DNA from: an uncultured Chloroflexota bacterium
Lineage (GTDB): Bacteria; Chloroflexota; Dehalococcoidia; SAR202; UBA11138
Assembly: GCA_913046025.1 (NCBI GenBank)
Contig: CAJWRP010000153.1
Coordinates: 1 to 6,116, forward strand
Direction: 5' to 3'
Length of the DNA: 6,116 nt
Shown piece after piece: positions 1 through 6,088 of this stretch; position 1 is the first letter of the stretch, and each line of letters opens with the position of its first letter. Under the pieces are notes generated by a model. That model was given only the letters and a program-made list of their open reading frames with translations, was not told where the DNA came from and searched no databases. The position numbers and the translations under genes were made by a program.

Positions 1-1
1 G

Positions 2-658
2 GCACTGCTGATGGCCTGCAACCGCAAGGTAGTGGAGCTAGACGCCGACATTAAGTCCGGCCAATGGTCTCCAACTCCCCCTTATAACGAAGGTCCGCTT
101 TTTGGCGAGACCGTAGGCATACTGGGTTTGGGTCGTATAGGCAGTGCCTTCGCACAGCGCGCCAGTGGCTTCGAGTTTAATGTAATCGCCCACGACCCGT
201 ACCAGCCAGACGACGTGTTTCAGCAACTGGGCGTTGAGCAAGTGACCCTTGACGACCTGTTCAAGAGGTCTGACTACATCTCCTGCCACACGCCGCTCAC
301 TGATGAGACTCGACATATTGTCAACGAGGATGTTCTTAAGTTGATGAAGCCAACAGCCTACCTCATTAATACCTCGCGTGGGCCAGTTGTGGAAGAGGCC
401 GCCGTCATCAAGGCCCTGCAAGAAGGCTGGATAGCTGGAGCTGGCCTGGATGTGCTGGAGAAGGAACCCCCAGACGCTGACAACCCTCTTTTGAAGATGA
501 AGAACGTGGTTCTGTCCCCTCACGCAGGCCACTATTCCGAAGAATCCATGCGCATCAGGCCTCGTCGCTACGGCAGTGAAGTGGCGCTCATCCTAGAGGG
601 CAAGATGCCGGAGAATATCGTCAACATCGAAGTCCGCGAACGCCTGACGCTGATTTAG
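2..658 (+). CDS. D-2-hydroxyacid dehydrogenase (NAD-dependent), 5'-truncated by window edge
   Basis: This is the C-terminal two thirds of a D-isomer-specific 2-hydroxyacid dehydrogenase (phosphoglycerate dehydrogenase / CtBP-like family), a cytosolic enzyme interconverting 2-hydroxy and 2-keto acids with NAD(H). The frame is open from base 2, so the true start lies upstream. The family is about 310-330 residues and the missing part is most of the N-terminal substrate-binding domain. Numbering from the Met at base 11, the Rossmann motif is G39-L-G41-R-I-G44, followed by an acidic residue at D62 that favours NAD over NADP. The catalytic set is complete: R123 in NTSRG, E152 in LEKEPP and H171 in SPHAG. 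The end (residues 188-206) resembles the usual closing helix and 'NIVN' tail. Substrate cannot be told; serA is not justified because no ACT domain follows. It is probably co-transcribed with the small gene 58 bases downstream. Confidence 0.93.
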   Translation, partial: ALLMACNRKVVELDADIKSGQWSPTPPYNEGPLFGETVGILGLGRIGSAFAQRASGFEFNVIAHDPYQPDDVFQQLGVEQVTLDDLFKRSDYISCHTPLTDETRHIVNEDVLKLMKPTAYLINTSRGPVVEEAAVIKALQEGWIAGAGLDVLEKEPPDADNPLLKMKNVVLSPHAGHYSEESMRIRPRRYGSEVALILEGKMPENIVNIEVRERLTLI

Positions 659-716
659 TATTGAACCAGGAACAGGCAGAGTAAATTTATAGGCGAAAGG
701 CAGGAGGACTCAAAAA

Positions 717-1037
717 ATGTATCTGATTCGAAGGATTTACAAGACTAAACCTGGGCAGGCAATTCGTGTCGCTACTCTGGTGCAGAAGCAGGCCCAGATT
801 TACCATGACGCCGGCCAGCGCGGCGAGTTTCGAGTGTCATTTAACGGCGCTACCATGCCCGGTGAGCAGGAGACGGTCTGCTTGGAGTGGACCGACGAAA
901 AGATCGAATCTCCTTACCGCGGGGACAACAATCTTCCTGCCGCAGCGCTGGAGTTCGGCCCCAAGGTTCGCGAGTTAATCGAAAGCCAGCGTATCGAGTT
1001 TATGGAACTTCTGACGCCGGATAAGTATCGAGACTAG
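717..1037 (+). CDS. Small uncharacterised protein, possible dimeric alpha/beta-barrel (NIPSNAP/ABM-like) fold
   Basis: The protein is 106 residues, soluble, without a signal peptide or membrane segment. The start is firm: AGGAGG at 702-707 sits 9 bases before the ATG. I do not recognise a named family. The pattern of an opening beta strand (MYLIRRIYKTKPGQ), an amphipathic helix (residues 14-32), two further strands (about 37-43 and 52-59) and a late helix (about 74-93) recalls small ferredoxin-like dimeric alpha/beta-barrel proteins such as the NIPSNAP, Dabb and antibiotic-biosynthesis-monooxygenase groups. This is a fold guess only. The end 'FMELLTPDKYRD' is hydrophobic then charged. It follows the hydroxyacid dehydrogenase by 58 bases with no terminator between, so it is likely in the same transcript and could be an accessory or small enzyme of the same catabolic route. 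Confidence 0.8.
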   Translation: MYLIRRIYKTKPGQAIRVATLVQKQAQIYHDAGQRGEFRVSFNGATMPGEQETVCLEWTDEKIESPYRGDNNLPAAALEFGPKVRELIESQRIEFMELLTPDKYRD

Positions 1038-1103
1038 AAACATCATTGGGAGAGTGGCCGTTGGAAGAGAAGAAGAAAGTATTCAACTACCACTGGGGCA
1101 GCG

Positions 1104-1150
1104 GATATGTCGAAGAGGAGGCTCGTATAGAGCCTCCTCTTCGACATATC
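1104..1150. repeat. Perfect 21-bp inverted repeat with 5-base loop (strong hairpin)
   Basis: The left arm (1104-1124) and right arm (1130-1150) are exact reverse complements over all 21 bases, with loop GTATA. Bases just outside do not pair (G1103 against G1151). The arm contains the purine-rich core GAAGAGGAGG. It lies 66 bases past the stop of the + strand small gene and 218 bases past the stop of the - strand enolase-superfamily gene, a place where a bidirectional terminator would fit. No run of T follows on either strand, so it is not a canonical intrinsic terminator. A U-less terminator, a 3'-end RNA-stabilising hairpin or a small mobile repeat are alternatives. Confidence 0.9.
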
Positions 1151-1238
1151 GACAAATCAGCTACTTCATTACCCCGAAAGTATAGAGGCGGGCAAGACCG
1201 GTATTCGGTTCTGCCAGTGCAGCCTTCGAGTTAGGTTC

Positions 1239-1343
1239 ATGCGCTCGCCAATGGTTATAGCGACAGAGGATATTGACAAGCTGTGGGCCGCTCTAGACGA
1301 AAATCTGCAGCTCAAAAAACTGCTGAAGGGGCTTGTTTCTTAA
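1239..1343 (+). pseudogene. Possible remnant of a class III aminotransferase C-terminus
   Basis: A 34-codon frame from ATG 1239 to TAA 1343 encodes a peptide including MVIATEDIDKLWAALDENL. This matches the usual C-terminal pattern of class III (PLP-dependent) aminotransferases, where a hydrophobic 'PPLxIT' strand is followed by 'EEIDxxxxxLDExL'. The same frame is open back to 1131 without an ATG, and the codons before 1239 do not continue the family. No PLP-lysine region is present. The ribosome binding site is poor. I read it as the 3' tail of a lost gene that was cut off near the hairpin. A chance short frame or a genuine micro-protein are alternatives. Confidence 0.3.
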
Positions 1344-1368
1344 GTCACAAGAATTGAATCCTTAGGAC

Positions 1369-2532
1369 CTACCCTTTAAAAGCGTACTTCTTTAGCGCTT
1401 CCTCTTTTAACTCGGTGCCCCAGCCCGGGCCTTTGGGAATGGTTACCATGCCGTTGTTGATCTCTGGCAGCACGGTCACCAGCTCATCTCGCCACGGCGC
1501 CTGAACAGGATCGCTCTCGCTGATCTTCACGTTTGTTACTGATGCACAGAGGTTCATGGTCTGGAACATCGACATATGCGTATTGTAATTATGCGGCGCA
1601 ATGTTTACCTCGAAGTGCTCCGCCATGGCGGCTGCTCTGCGAGCTGGAATGAAGCCCTGCCATTGGAGGTCAAGCTTCATCACATCCATTGCCCTGCGCT
1701 CAAGCAGCGGGTAGTAGTTCAGAGGGCCTAGCTTCTGCTCGCCGGTGCAGATAGGGGTACGCGTGGCGTCCTTCAGCATGCGGCAACTCTCGGCGTCCAG
1801 GTTGTCCAGCTCCATCCACATTAGCTTTAGCGGCTCCAGTGCCTGCGCTAGACGGATGTGCGCGTCTGCCTTGAAGTGCTGGTTCACGTCTAACGCGATG
1901 TTTACGCCGTCGCCGCCCTCTTCCCGGATAATGGATATCTGCGTGTAGGCAGCGTCTATCATCTCTTTCGTAATGGTCTGGTCGTGGGGACCTTCCCGTC
2001 CCTGGCTTAGGCCGCTGAACGGATCACCCGGTAATTGGATGTTTGTCTTGAAGCTGTCGTAGCCGCTCTGCACGGCTTCTTTCACTAATGCTCGCATGTC
2101 GTCGTAAGAGCGCACGGGAGATCGTCCCAGAGCCTTATAGTTATTGGTCTGATATGAGATGAAGTGAGACCAGTAAACCTTCTGGTGATCGCGAGTAGGC
2201 CCACCGACGAGCTCATACACCGGCACGCCCAGAGCCTTGCCTTTGATGTCCCACAGGGCCAACTCAATGCCTGCCATAGCCTGCCATGTCGCCCCGCCGT
2301 AGGCCGACTGCACCGCGCGGGCCATGTTGATGTAATGCCGTTCAACAGGTCGCGGGTCCTTGCCGATAATGAGGGCCGACAGGTCTTCCACCAGTCCACA
2401 CATGCCCTTTGCCATCTGGCCCTGTCCGAACTCCGAATAGCCTGTGATGCCTTCGTCGGTGTGAATGGCGCAGAACAGCCAGGGCCTGGTAAGGCCTTTA
2501 ACAACGAAGGTTTCTATACCGGTTACTTTCAT
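1369..2532 (-). CDS. Mandelate racemase/muconate lactonizing enzyme-type enolase-superfamily protein (probable sugar-acid dehydratase)
   Basis: The 387-residue length is normal for the family. These cytosolic Mg2+ enzymes abstract the proton next to a carboxylate, and most members in such loci dehydrate or racemise sugar acids. The N-terminal capping domain spans about 1-125, including the helix motif IELALWDIKGKALGVPVYELVGG (89-111). The barrel runs to about 360. Metal ligands are D215 (LDVN), E241 (MELD) and E265 (TGEQ). The general base is probably the H314/D288 dyad (APHNYN and KLDLQW), as in mandelate racemase-like members, and E339 sits at the last-strand position. The K-x-K on strand two is K162-T-N164, so only the first lysine is present. 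The second ligand lacks the usual following Pro. The start is supported by AAGGAA (2539-2544 on the + strand), 6 bases upstream of the ATG. Substrate is not assignable. The Gfo/Idh/MocA gene lies 201 bases upstream on the same strand. Confidence 0.92.
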   Translation of the reverse strand: MKVTGIETFVVKGLTRPWLFCAIHTDEGITGYSEFGQGQMAKGMCGLVEDLSALIIGKDPRPVERHYINMARAVQSAYGGATWQAMAGIELALWDIKGKALGVPVYELVGGPTRDHQKVYWSHFISYQTNNYKALGRSPVRSYDDMRALVKEAVQSGYDSFKTNIQLPGDPFSGLSQGREGPHDQTITKEMIDAAYTQISIIREEGGDGVNIALDVNQHFKADAHIRLAQALEPLKLMWMELDNLDAESCRMLKDATRTPICTGEQKLGPLNYYPLLERRAMDVMKLDLQWQGFIPARRAAAMAEHFEVNIAPHNYNTHMSMFQTMNLCASVTNVKISESDPVQAPWRDELVTVLPEINNGMVTIPKGPGWGTELKEEALKKYAFKG

Positions 2533-2600
2533 GTTTTATTCCTTGTGGGTATTTTTAAAACGGATATTTCATTAATGCGATTAGTTTGTCCGACGCCTGT

Positions 2601-2674
2601 GGTTCGACAAGTCCCGACTCTGTCGAGGATGCACGATGAAATCGGCACCGTTTCCCCTGAGCCTGTCGAAGGGC
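2601..2674. repeat. Two degenerate dispersed intergenic repeat units
   Basis: The unit at 2655-2674 begins CCCTGAGCC and ends GTCGAAGGGC, with CCCT and AGGG ends forming an imperfect palindrome. A second, more worn unit starting CCTGTGGTTCGACAAG lies at about 2597-2626, with TCGACA (2604-2609) inverted as TGTCGA (2621-2626). I know both sequence styles as frequently repeated intergenic elements in environmental bacterial genomes. Only one copy of each is in this window, so the repeat status comes from memory, not from the window. They fill the gap between the oxidoreductase and the enolase-superfamily gene. Confidence 0.55.
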
Positions 2675-2710
2675 AGGTTCCTAACTACGGCTCGCTTTGA
2701 AAACGAAGCG

Positions 2711-2731
2711 AAAACGCGAAGTTATTTCGCG
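2711..2731 (-). terminator. Terminator-like hairpin directly after the oxidoreductase gene
   Basis: On the - strand, three bases after the TAG stop, CGCGAA pairs with TTCGCG across the loop ATAAC and is followed by TTTT. The stem is only 6 bp but GC-rich, and its position is right for an intrinsic terminator. A second stem (TCGCTT/AAGCGA, 2692-2697 with 2706-2711) follows at once. Together they would reduce read-through into the enolase-superfamily gene downstream. Confidence 0.5.
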
Positions 2732-2733
2732 CC

Positions 2734-3822
2734 CTACCTATCGGAAATCTTCACCGGCAGTCCGGTCCGAGCCGACTCTTCAATAGCCAGAGTCACTTCT
2801 AATGTCAAACGACCTTCCCGGACTGTCGTGTGCGCTGTTGGCGCGCCTGTGGCGAGGTGGTCCAACCACGACCGTGTCTCATTGGCAATTGGCCCCCAAT
2901 AGTCGTCCATGGCCCAGTCGCCAGACGAGTTGCTCTGCAGGAATACGGCGTTCACGTGGTGGTCGGGCACGTACGCATGCGGCACACCATAGTCTGTGTA
3001 CATAAAGCTGTCCTTGTTGTCCATGTCCAGGAGAATTACTCCCTTGTCGCCCAGAACCTCGAAGCGGCCTGCCTGCCCTTGAGTCGGATACTTGGAGGGC
3101 AGAGCGTAGAAGATGCCAAGATTTGCCAACGCGCCGTCCTCGAAAGTAATAATGCTCCAAGTCAGGTCGTCGGCGTCAAATCCCATGTCCTTGAACACCT
3201 TGGACTTGCTGCGAGCCACGACCTCTACCGGGCGGTTGCCCTCAAGGAACCAGCAGGCCATGTCTACGTAATAGGTCAGCGCGTCAAGAACAGGAGTCGC
3301 TTTCGGAGACCGCTTAAATATCTCAACCATCTGGGCGCGGGTGTTGTATACGCGGGACTGAATGCCAAGGATCTGACCTAGCCTGCCCTGGGCTACCTGC
3401 TCCCTGGCCAGCATCCAACGGCGGTCGTGGCGGCGTGAGTAGCCTACGCGGACCTCTACGCCGGTGCGCTCGGAAGCCTCGACTATGATGTCGGTGTCCT
3501 CCAGCGTGAGTGCCAGCGGCTTCTCCACGAATACCGGCTTGCCTAGCTCTATGGCCTGCAGAATTGGTTTCAGGTGCTCGTGCTCAGGAGTTGATACCAC
3601 CACAGCGTTGACGTCTGGGTGGGCGATAATCGTCTCGTTGTTGCTGGAGATCAAATCCGCACCGACGGCCTCACCCAATAGTCCCGCCTTCTCAGCATCG
3701 ATGTCAGACACGGCCAGGAACTGCACTGATGGGTGGCGTGAGGCCATATTGGCTCGTAGCGTTCCGATGCGTCCCGACCCAACTACGGCTATGCCTAATT
3801 CTTTCTTTTTAGCCTTCGCCAA
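2734..3822 (-). CDS. Gfo/Idh/MocA family NAD(P)-dependent oxidoreductase (inositol 2-dehydrogenase-like)
   Basis: The 362-residue length is typical of the family, whose members oxidise or reduce sugars, inositols and related polyols with NAD(P). A basic N-terminus (KAKKK) leads into the Rossmann motif G15-S-G17-R-I-G20. An acidic D40 ends strand two, favouring NAD. The family signature E100-K101-P102 carries the catalytic Lys. The C-terminal alpha/beta domain runs from about 130. Its active-site helix reads D180-A-L-T-Y184-Y-V-D187, where most relatives have D-x-G-x-H-x-x-D, so the usual His is Tyr184 and the Gly is Leu182. D180 and D187 remain. The start is TTG, chosen because a perfect AGGAGG lies 9 bases upstream. 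The MFS carrier lies 90 bases upstream on the same strand. The substrate is unknown; a sugar or cyclitol handled with the neighbouring carrier is the natural inference. Confidence 0.92.
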   Translation of the reverse strand: MAKAKKKELGIAVVGSGRIGTLRANMASRHPSVQFLAVSDIDAEKAGLLGEAVGADLISSNNETIIAHPDVNAVVVSTPEHEHLKPILQAIELGKPVFVEKPLALTLEDTDIIVEASERTGVEVRVGYSRRHDRRWMLAREQVAQGRLGQILGIQSRVYNTRAQMVEIFKRSPKATPVLDALTYYVDMACWFLEGNRPVEVVARSKSKVFKDMGFDADDLTWSIITFEDGALANLGIFYALPSKYPTQGQAGRFEVLGDKGVILLDMDNKDSFMYTDYGVPHAYVPDHHVNAVFLQSNSSGDWAMDDYWGPIANETRSWLDHLATGAPTAHTTVREGRLTLEVTLAIEESARTGLPVKISDR

Positions 3823-3831
3823 TGTGTGGCA

Positions 3832-3837
3832 CCTCCT
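3832..3837 (-). promoter_or_regulatory. Strong Shine-Dalgarno site fixing a TTG start
   Basis: On the - strand the sequence reads AAAGGAGGTG, with AGGAGG 9 bases before TTG at 3822. No ATG or GTG is in frame at a better distance, so the site decides in favour of TTG as the oxidoreductase start. Confidence 0.85.
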
Positions 3838-3872
3838 TTGTTTTGTTTATTAATCTTATGTGTCATAGCAAA

Positions 3873-3898
3873 TATATACCATTTGCAGTTATGCAGTT
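3873..3898 (-). promoter_or_regulatory. Candidate extended -10 promoter with upstream direct repeat, for the oxidoreductase
   Basis: On the - strand TGG-TATATA (3881 down to 3873) fits an extended -10 element, and no good -35 hexamer is visible. Immediately upstream lies a tandem direct repeat (TGCAGTT on the + strand at 3884-3890 and 3892-3898, 8-base period) where a regulator could bind. The gap is only 90 bases, so read-through from the carrier gene is equally possible. Confidence 0.3.
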
Positions 3899-3912
3899 CA
3901 CGTACGACGGTG

Positions 3913-5214
3913 TTAGCGGTCAATAGACGTAGATGCTCTTGCCGGAATCCGAGGGTAGTGCACTCCGGAGGTCAGCAAAATCGCCACCGCATAACAGACG
4001 ATAGCTGTTATGAGGATAGCTTGATAGCCGCCAGTGACATTGAATAACAGCGCGCCCAGACTTGGCCCTAGACCCATGGCCGCCGTGCGGAACGGCCCGG
4101 TAAGGCCGTTCAATGCCCCGAACGAAGTGCGGCCGAAGTAGTTGCCTAACATCATGCTGCCCACCACATTCATTCCACCGGCGAGAATTCCCCAGACCAT
4201 TACCACAGGAAATCCAAAGGTCAGAGGATCCACCAGGAGCAGAATAACAGTGGGCATCAGTATCAGCGAAAGCGCGGTTAACGCCAATCGCTTCACCGAG
4301 GATTTGTCCGATATGAAACCCCATATAGGCACCGACAGTCCCCCAAGGAAGATGCTTATCGACAGCGCGCTGGCTGCTACGGTGGGAGCCAGCCCCGCAT
4401 CGGACAGAAATGGCACTATCTGGAAGCCTATTGCTCCCGTTGTGGTCACCGCCAGAAACTCAGCCCCCACGATGAACCAGAAGGTTGGCAGAACGATGGC
4501 TTCGCGCATGCGCCAGTCGAAGTCGGTATTGCGAGCAGAGTCCTCGCCACTAGTGGTCTGAACTGGAGGTGAAGACTTGTCGCCGTCCGGCAGCAGGCCG
4601 ATGTCCTCCGGCCGCTTGCGCATGACGATGAAAAGCGGAATGACTAGTGGCAGGGCTACAAAGCCTAATATGCGATAGGCGGCTCGCCAGTCAAGAGAAT
4701 TGGATACAAGAGTAATTATCTGTATGTTGATTGACTCGGTGACGATACGGTTCTGGGCCGTTACTCCCAGTGCCAGATTGCGTCGCCGCCGGAAGAAGTT
4801 CACGGCTACCGTTCGGGGCACCACGTTTTGCAGGTTCGGGCCTGCTACCGAGCGTAGCAGTATATAGATGACAAAGAATTGCCAGAGAGAGCTGACGTTG
4901 GATAGCGCTATGTAACCGAACCCTACCATGAGCGCGGCGATTACCATCATGTAGCGAGGTCCATAGCGGTCGGCTAACCTGCCAATGACCGGCATGGTCA
5001 GGCCGGAGATCCAGGTGCCTGCCGTAGCTGCGAAGGCGATAGTGGTGCGGTCCCAGCCCATGTCCAGCGCGATGAGATCCTGTACGCCCCCAAGCACGGT
5101 CTGCGCGACACCTGTGGCGATGAAAGCTCCCAGAGCCGCCGTTCCCAAAAGAAGCCAGCCATAATAAAAAGGCGGCCTGGGATGCCAGTCTATGATTTTC
5201 TTAAGTCTGCTCAT
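3913..5214 (-). CDS. MFS transporter, oxalate/formate antiporter / monocarboxylate-carrier-like
   Basis: This is an integral inner-membrane carrier of about 433 residues with the two six-helix halves of the major facilitator superfamily. Numbering below starts at the TTG codon at 5217. The opening FYYGWLLLG (17-25) starts helix one. The loop 2-3 motif A is G79-R-L-A-D83-R84-Y-G86-P-R88, and its weaker second-half copy is G300-F-I-S-D304-K305. A cytoplasmic central loop (about 199-240) carries RPEDIGLLPDGD, a sequence style common in the monocarboxylate/oxalate-formate-type subgroup, suggesting a small organic acid as cargo. Start: TTG 5217 is followed at once by ATG 5214, and an in-frame TGA lies two codons before the TTG, so the start cannot be further up. 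I chose the ATG. No Shine-Dalgarno site is visible. It is the first of three - strand genes and probably imports the substrate of the enzymes downstream. Confidence 0.9.
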   Translation of the reverse strand: MSRLKKIIDWHPRPPFYYGWLLLGTAALGAFIATGVAQTVLGGVQDLIALDMGWDRTTIAFAATAGTWISGLTMPVIGRLADRYGPRYMMVIAALMVGFGYIALSNVSSLWQFFVIYILLRSVAGPNLQNVVPRTVAVNFFRRRRNLALGVTAQNRIVTESINIQIITLVSNSLDWRAAYRILGFVALPLVIPLFIVMRKRPEDIGLLPDGDKSSPPVQTTSGEDSARNTDFDWRMREAIVLPTFWFIVGAEFLAVTTTGAIGFQIVPFLSDAGLAPTVAASALSISIFLGGLSVPIWGFISDKSSVKRLALTALSLILMPTVILLLVDPLTFGFPVVMVWGILAGGMNVVGSMMLGNYFGRTSFGALNGLTGPFRTAAMGLGPSLGALLFNVTGGYQAILITAIVCYAVAILLTSGVHYPRIPARASTSIDR

Positions 5215-5217
5215 CAA

Positions 5218-5447
5218 CAGTCAAAACAAATCAGTAAATTTCTCTACGATGAGACCTTTGCAATTCGAATCGGTATTAATTCTAAATTACTGAACCTTAT
5301 TCATTCGGTTCGAGGCACAAAATTCAAAAATAAGCCTAGGAAAGTGTAGCAACGGGTAGATAAGTGGGTCAACGAGAGCCGGTTTGCAAGCCGCCGCGAC
5401 GAAGGCTATATTGGTTTCGCTAACGATATAGGAGATATTTTATAAAT
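5218..5447. other. Divergent intergenic region between MFS and YbaK-like genes
   Basis: This AT-rich region of 230 bases lies between head-to-head genes. It carries the promoter at 5384-5412 for the + strand gene. For the MFS gene I see no convincing -35/-10 pair. Possible operator-like sequences are an 8-base palindrome ATTCGAAT (5263-5270) and GAACC/GGTTC (5292-5296 with 5307-5311, 10-base gap). Both are short enough to be chance. Confidence 0.5.
5384..5412 (+). promoter_or_regulatory. Sigma70-like promoter of the YbaK-like gene
   Basis: A -35 hexamer TTGCAA (5384-5389, four of six consensus bases) and a -10 hexamer TATATT (5407-5412, five of six) are separated by exactly 17 bases. Transcription would begin near 5419, leaving a leader of roughly 30 bases that contains the AGGAGA ribosome binding site at 5430-5435. 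Confidence 0.55.
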
Positions 5448-5948
5448 ATGACATCCTCCTCGGACATCGACAACAACGTTATTTCGACGCTGGAAAGGCT
5501 TGGCGTGAGCTATGAACTGATCCAGATTGACCCAGACTTCGCCGACACCGCCCAGTTCTGCGAGAAGTACGGATTCCCCATGGAGTACAGCGGCAACACG
5601 ATCATCGTTGCATCCAAGCGCGGGGAGAAGAAGTATTGCGCTTGCATAGTGCAGGCGTCGCAGAGGCTGGACGTTAACAAGGTAGTGCGCGGCCTCATGG
5701 GTGTCTCGCGGGTGTCTTTCGCGTCGGCGGAAGAGACGTCGGAGCTGACCGGCATGATGATAGGCGGTGTGACGCCGTACGCGCTACCGAACGACCTGCC
5801 TGTGTACGCCGACCACAATCTGCTTTCCGCCGAGTACGTTATCCTGGGCTCTGGCAGCCGCTCGTCCAAGTTGAAGGTGGCTCCAGAAGAGATGCTCAAA
5901 ATACCAGGTCTGGAATTCATCGAAGGGCTCTCCATGCAGTCGAAATGA
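5448..5948 (+). CDS. YbaK/EbsC-type (aminoacyl-tRNA deacylase-like) protein lacking the usual catalytic lysine
   Basis: The 166-residue length matches free-standing YbaK/ProX-type domains, which hydrolyse mischarged tRNA such as Cys- or Ala-tRNA(Pro). An N-terminal helix (about 6-18, 'ISTLERLGVSYELIQ') is followed by the beta core. The family hallmark G106-G107-V-T-P110 is present, preceded by ELTGMMIGG, and the closing 'GSGSRSSKL' (134-142) fits the 'saGkrg' strand. Where YbaK and the ProRS editing domain have an essential Lys in 'KTLLV', this protein reads N50-T-I-I-V, so Asn replaces Lys. A lysine cluster follows (K57, K61, K62) that might substitute in part. It may therefore bind tRNA or another ligand without classic editing activity. 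AGGAGA (5430-5435) is 12 bases before the ATG, a little long. It has its own promoter and no evident functional tie to the carrier gene beside it. Confidence 0.85.
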   Translation: MTSSSDIDNNVISTLERLGVSYELIQIDPDFADTAQFCEKYGFPMEYSGNTIIVASKRGEKKYCACIVQASQRLDVNKVVRGLMGVSRVSFASAEETSELTGMMIGGVTPYALPNDLPVYADHNLLSAEYVILGSGSRSSKLKVAPEEMLKIPGLEFIEGLSMQSK

Positions 5949-5985
5949 TTCAAGTTCTGGAGATTGGCTTTCCTCGTACAGAATA

Positions 5986-6088
5986 TCATTCCGAGGGGAG
6001 TCCACCGCAGTAGACAAACAGAGGAATCCACAGCGCATGGCGGTCAGAGTAAGAAGTGCCAGAGATTCCTCGCTGGGGCTCGGAATGA
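5986..6088. repeat. Nested inverted-repeat intergenic element
   Basis: Outer arms TCATTCCGAG (5986-5995) and CTCGGAATGA (6079-6088) are exact reverse complements. Inner arms GAGGAATC (6021-6028) and GATTCCTC (6064-6071) are likewise exact. The order 'cattccgag ... gaggaatc ... gattcctcg ... cggaatgaca' is the style of a dispersed intergenic element common in environmental bacterial genomes, here possibly two head-to-head units. It lies 37 bases past the YbaK-like stop, and no gene is seen after it before the window ends. Confidence 0.65.

Larger units (their letters stand above)
1038..1368. other. Non-coding gap between convergent genes
   Basis: This 331-base stretch separates the + strand small gene from the - strand enolase-superfamily gene. 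It holds the perfect inverted repeat at 1104-1150 and the short frame at 1239-1343, both listed separately. I see no U-tract terminator for either flanking gene. A 9-base palindrome (TCCTTAGGA, 1359-1367) lies just past the enolase-superfamily stop. I see nothing else supportable here. Confidence 0.7.

Noticed and set aside
38..532. Long open frame on the - strand, 164 codons.
   Set aside because: It lies wholly opposite the hydroxyacid dehydrogenase, whose catalytic motifs are intact. It is a shadow frame.
1104..1150. Reading the hairpin as an ordinary intrinsic terminator.
   Set aside because: No T-run follows either arm, so it is recorded as an inverted repeat with unsettled role.
1046..1234. 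Open frame of 62 codons starting at TTG on the + strand.
   Set aside because: It has no ribosome binding site, runs through both arms of the perfect hairpin, and its product resembles no family I know.
2164..3381. Several + strand open frames opposite the enolase-superfamily and oxidoreductase genes.
   Set aside because: They are antisense to genes with clear family motifs, have arginine/alanine-rich low-information products, and lack binding sites.
5510..6031. Open frame of 173 codons on the - strand reaching past the YbaK-like gene.
   Set aside because: Nearly all of it is antisense to the YbaK-like gene, and its start lies inside the palindromic repeat element.
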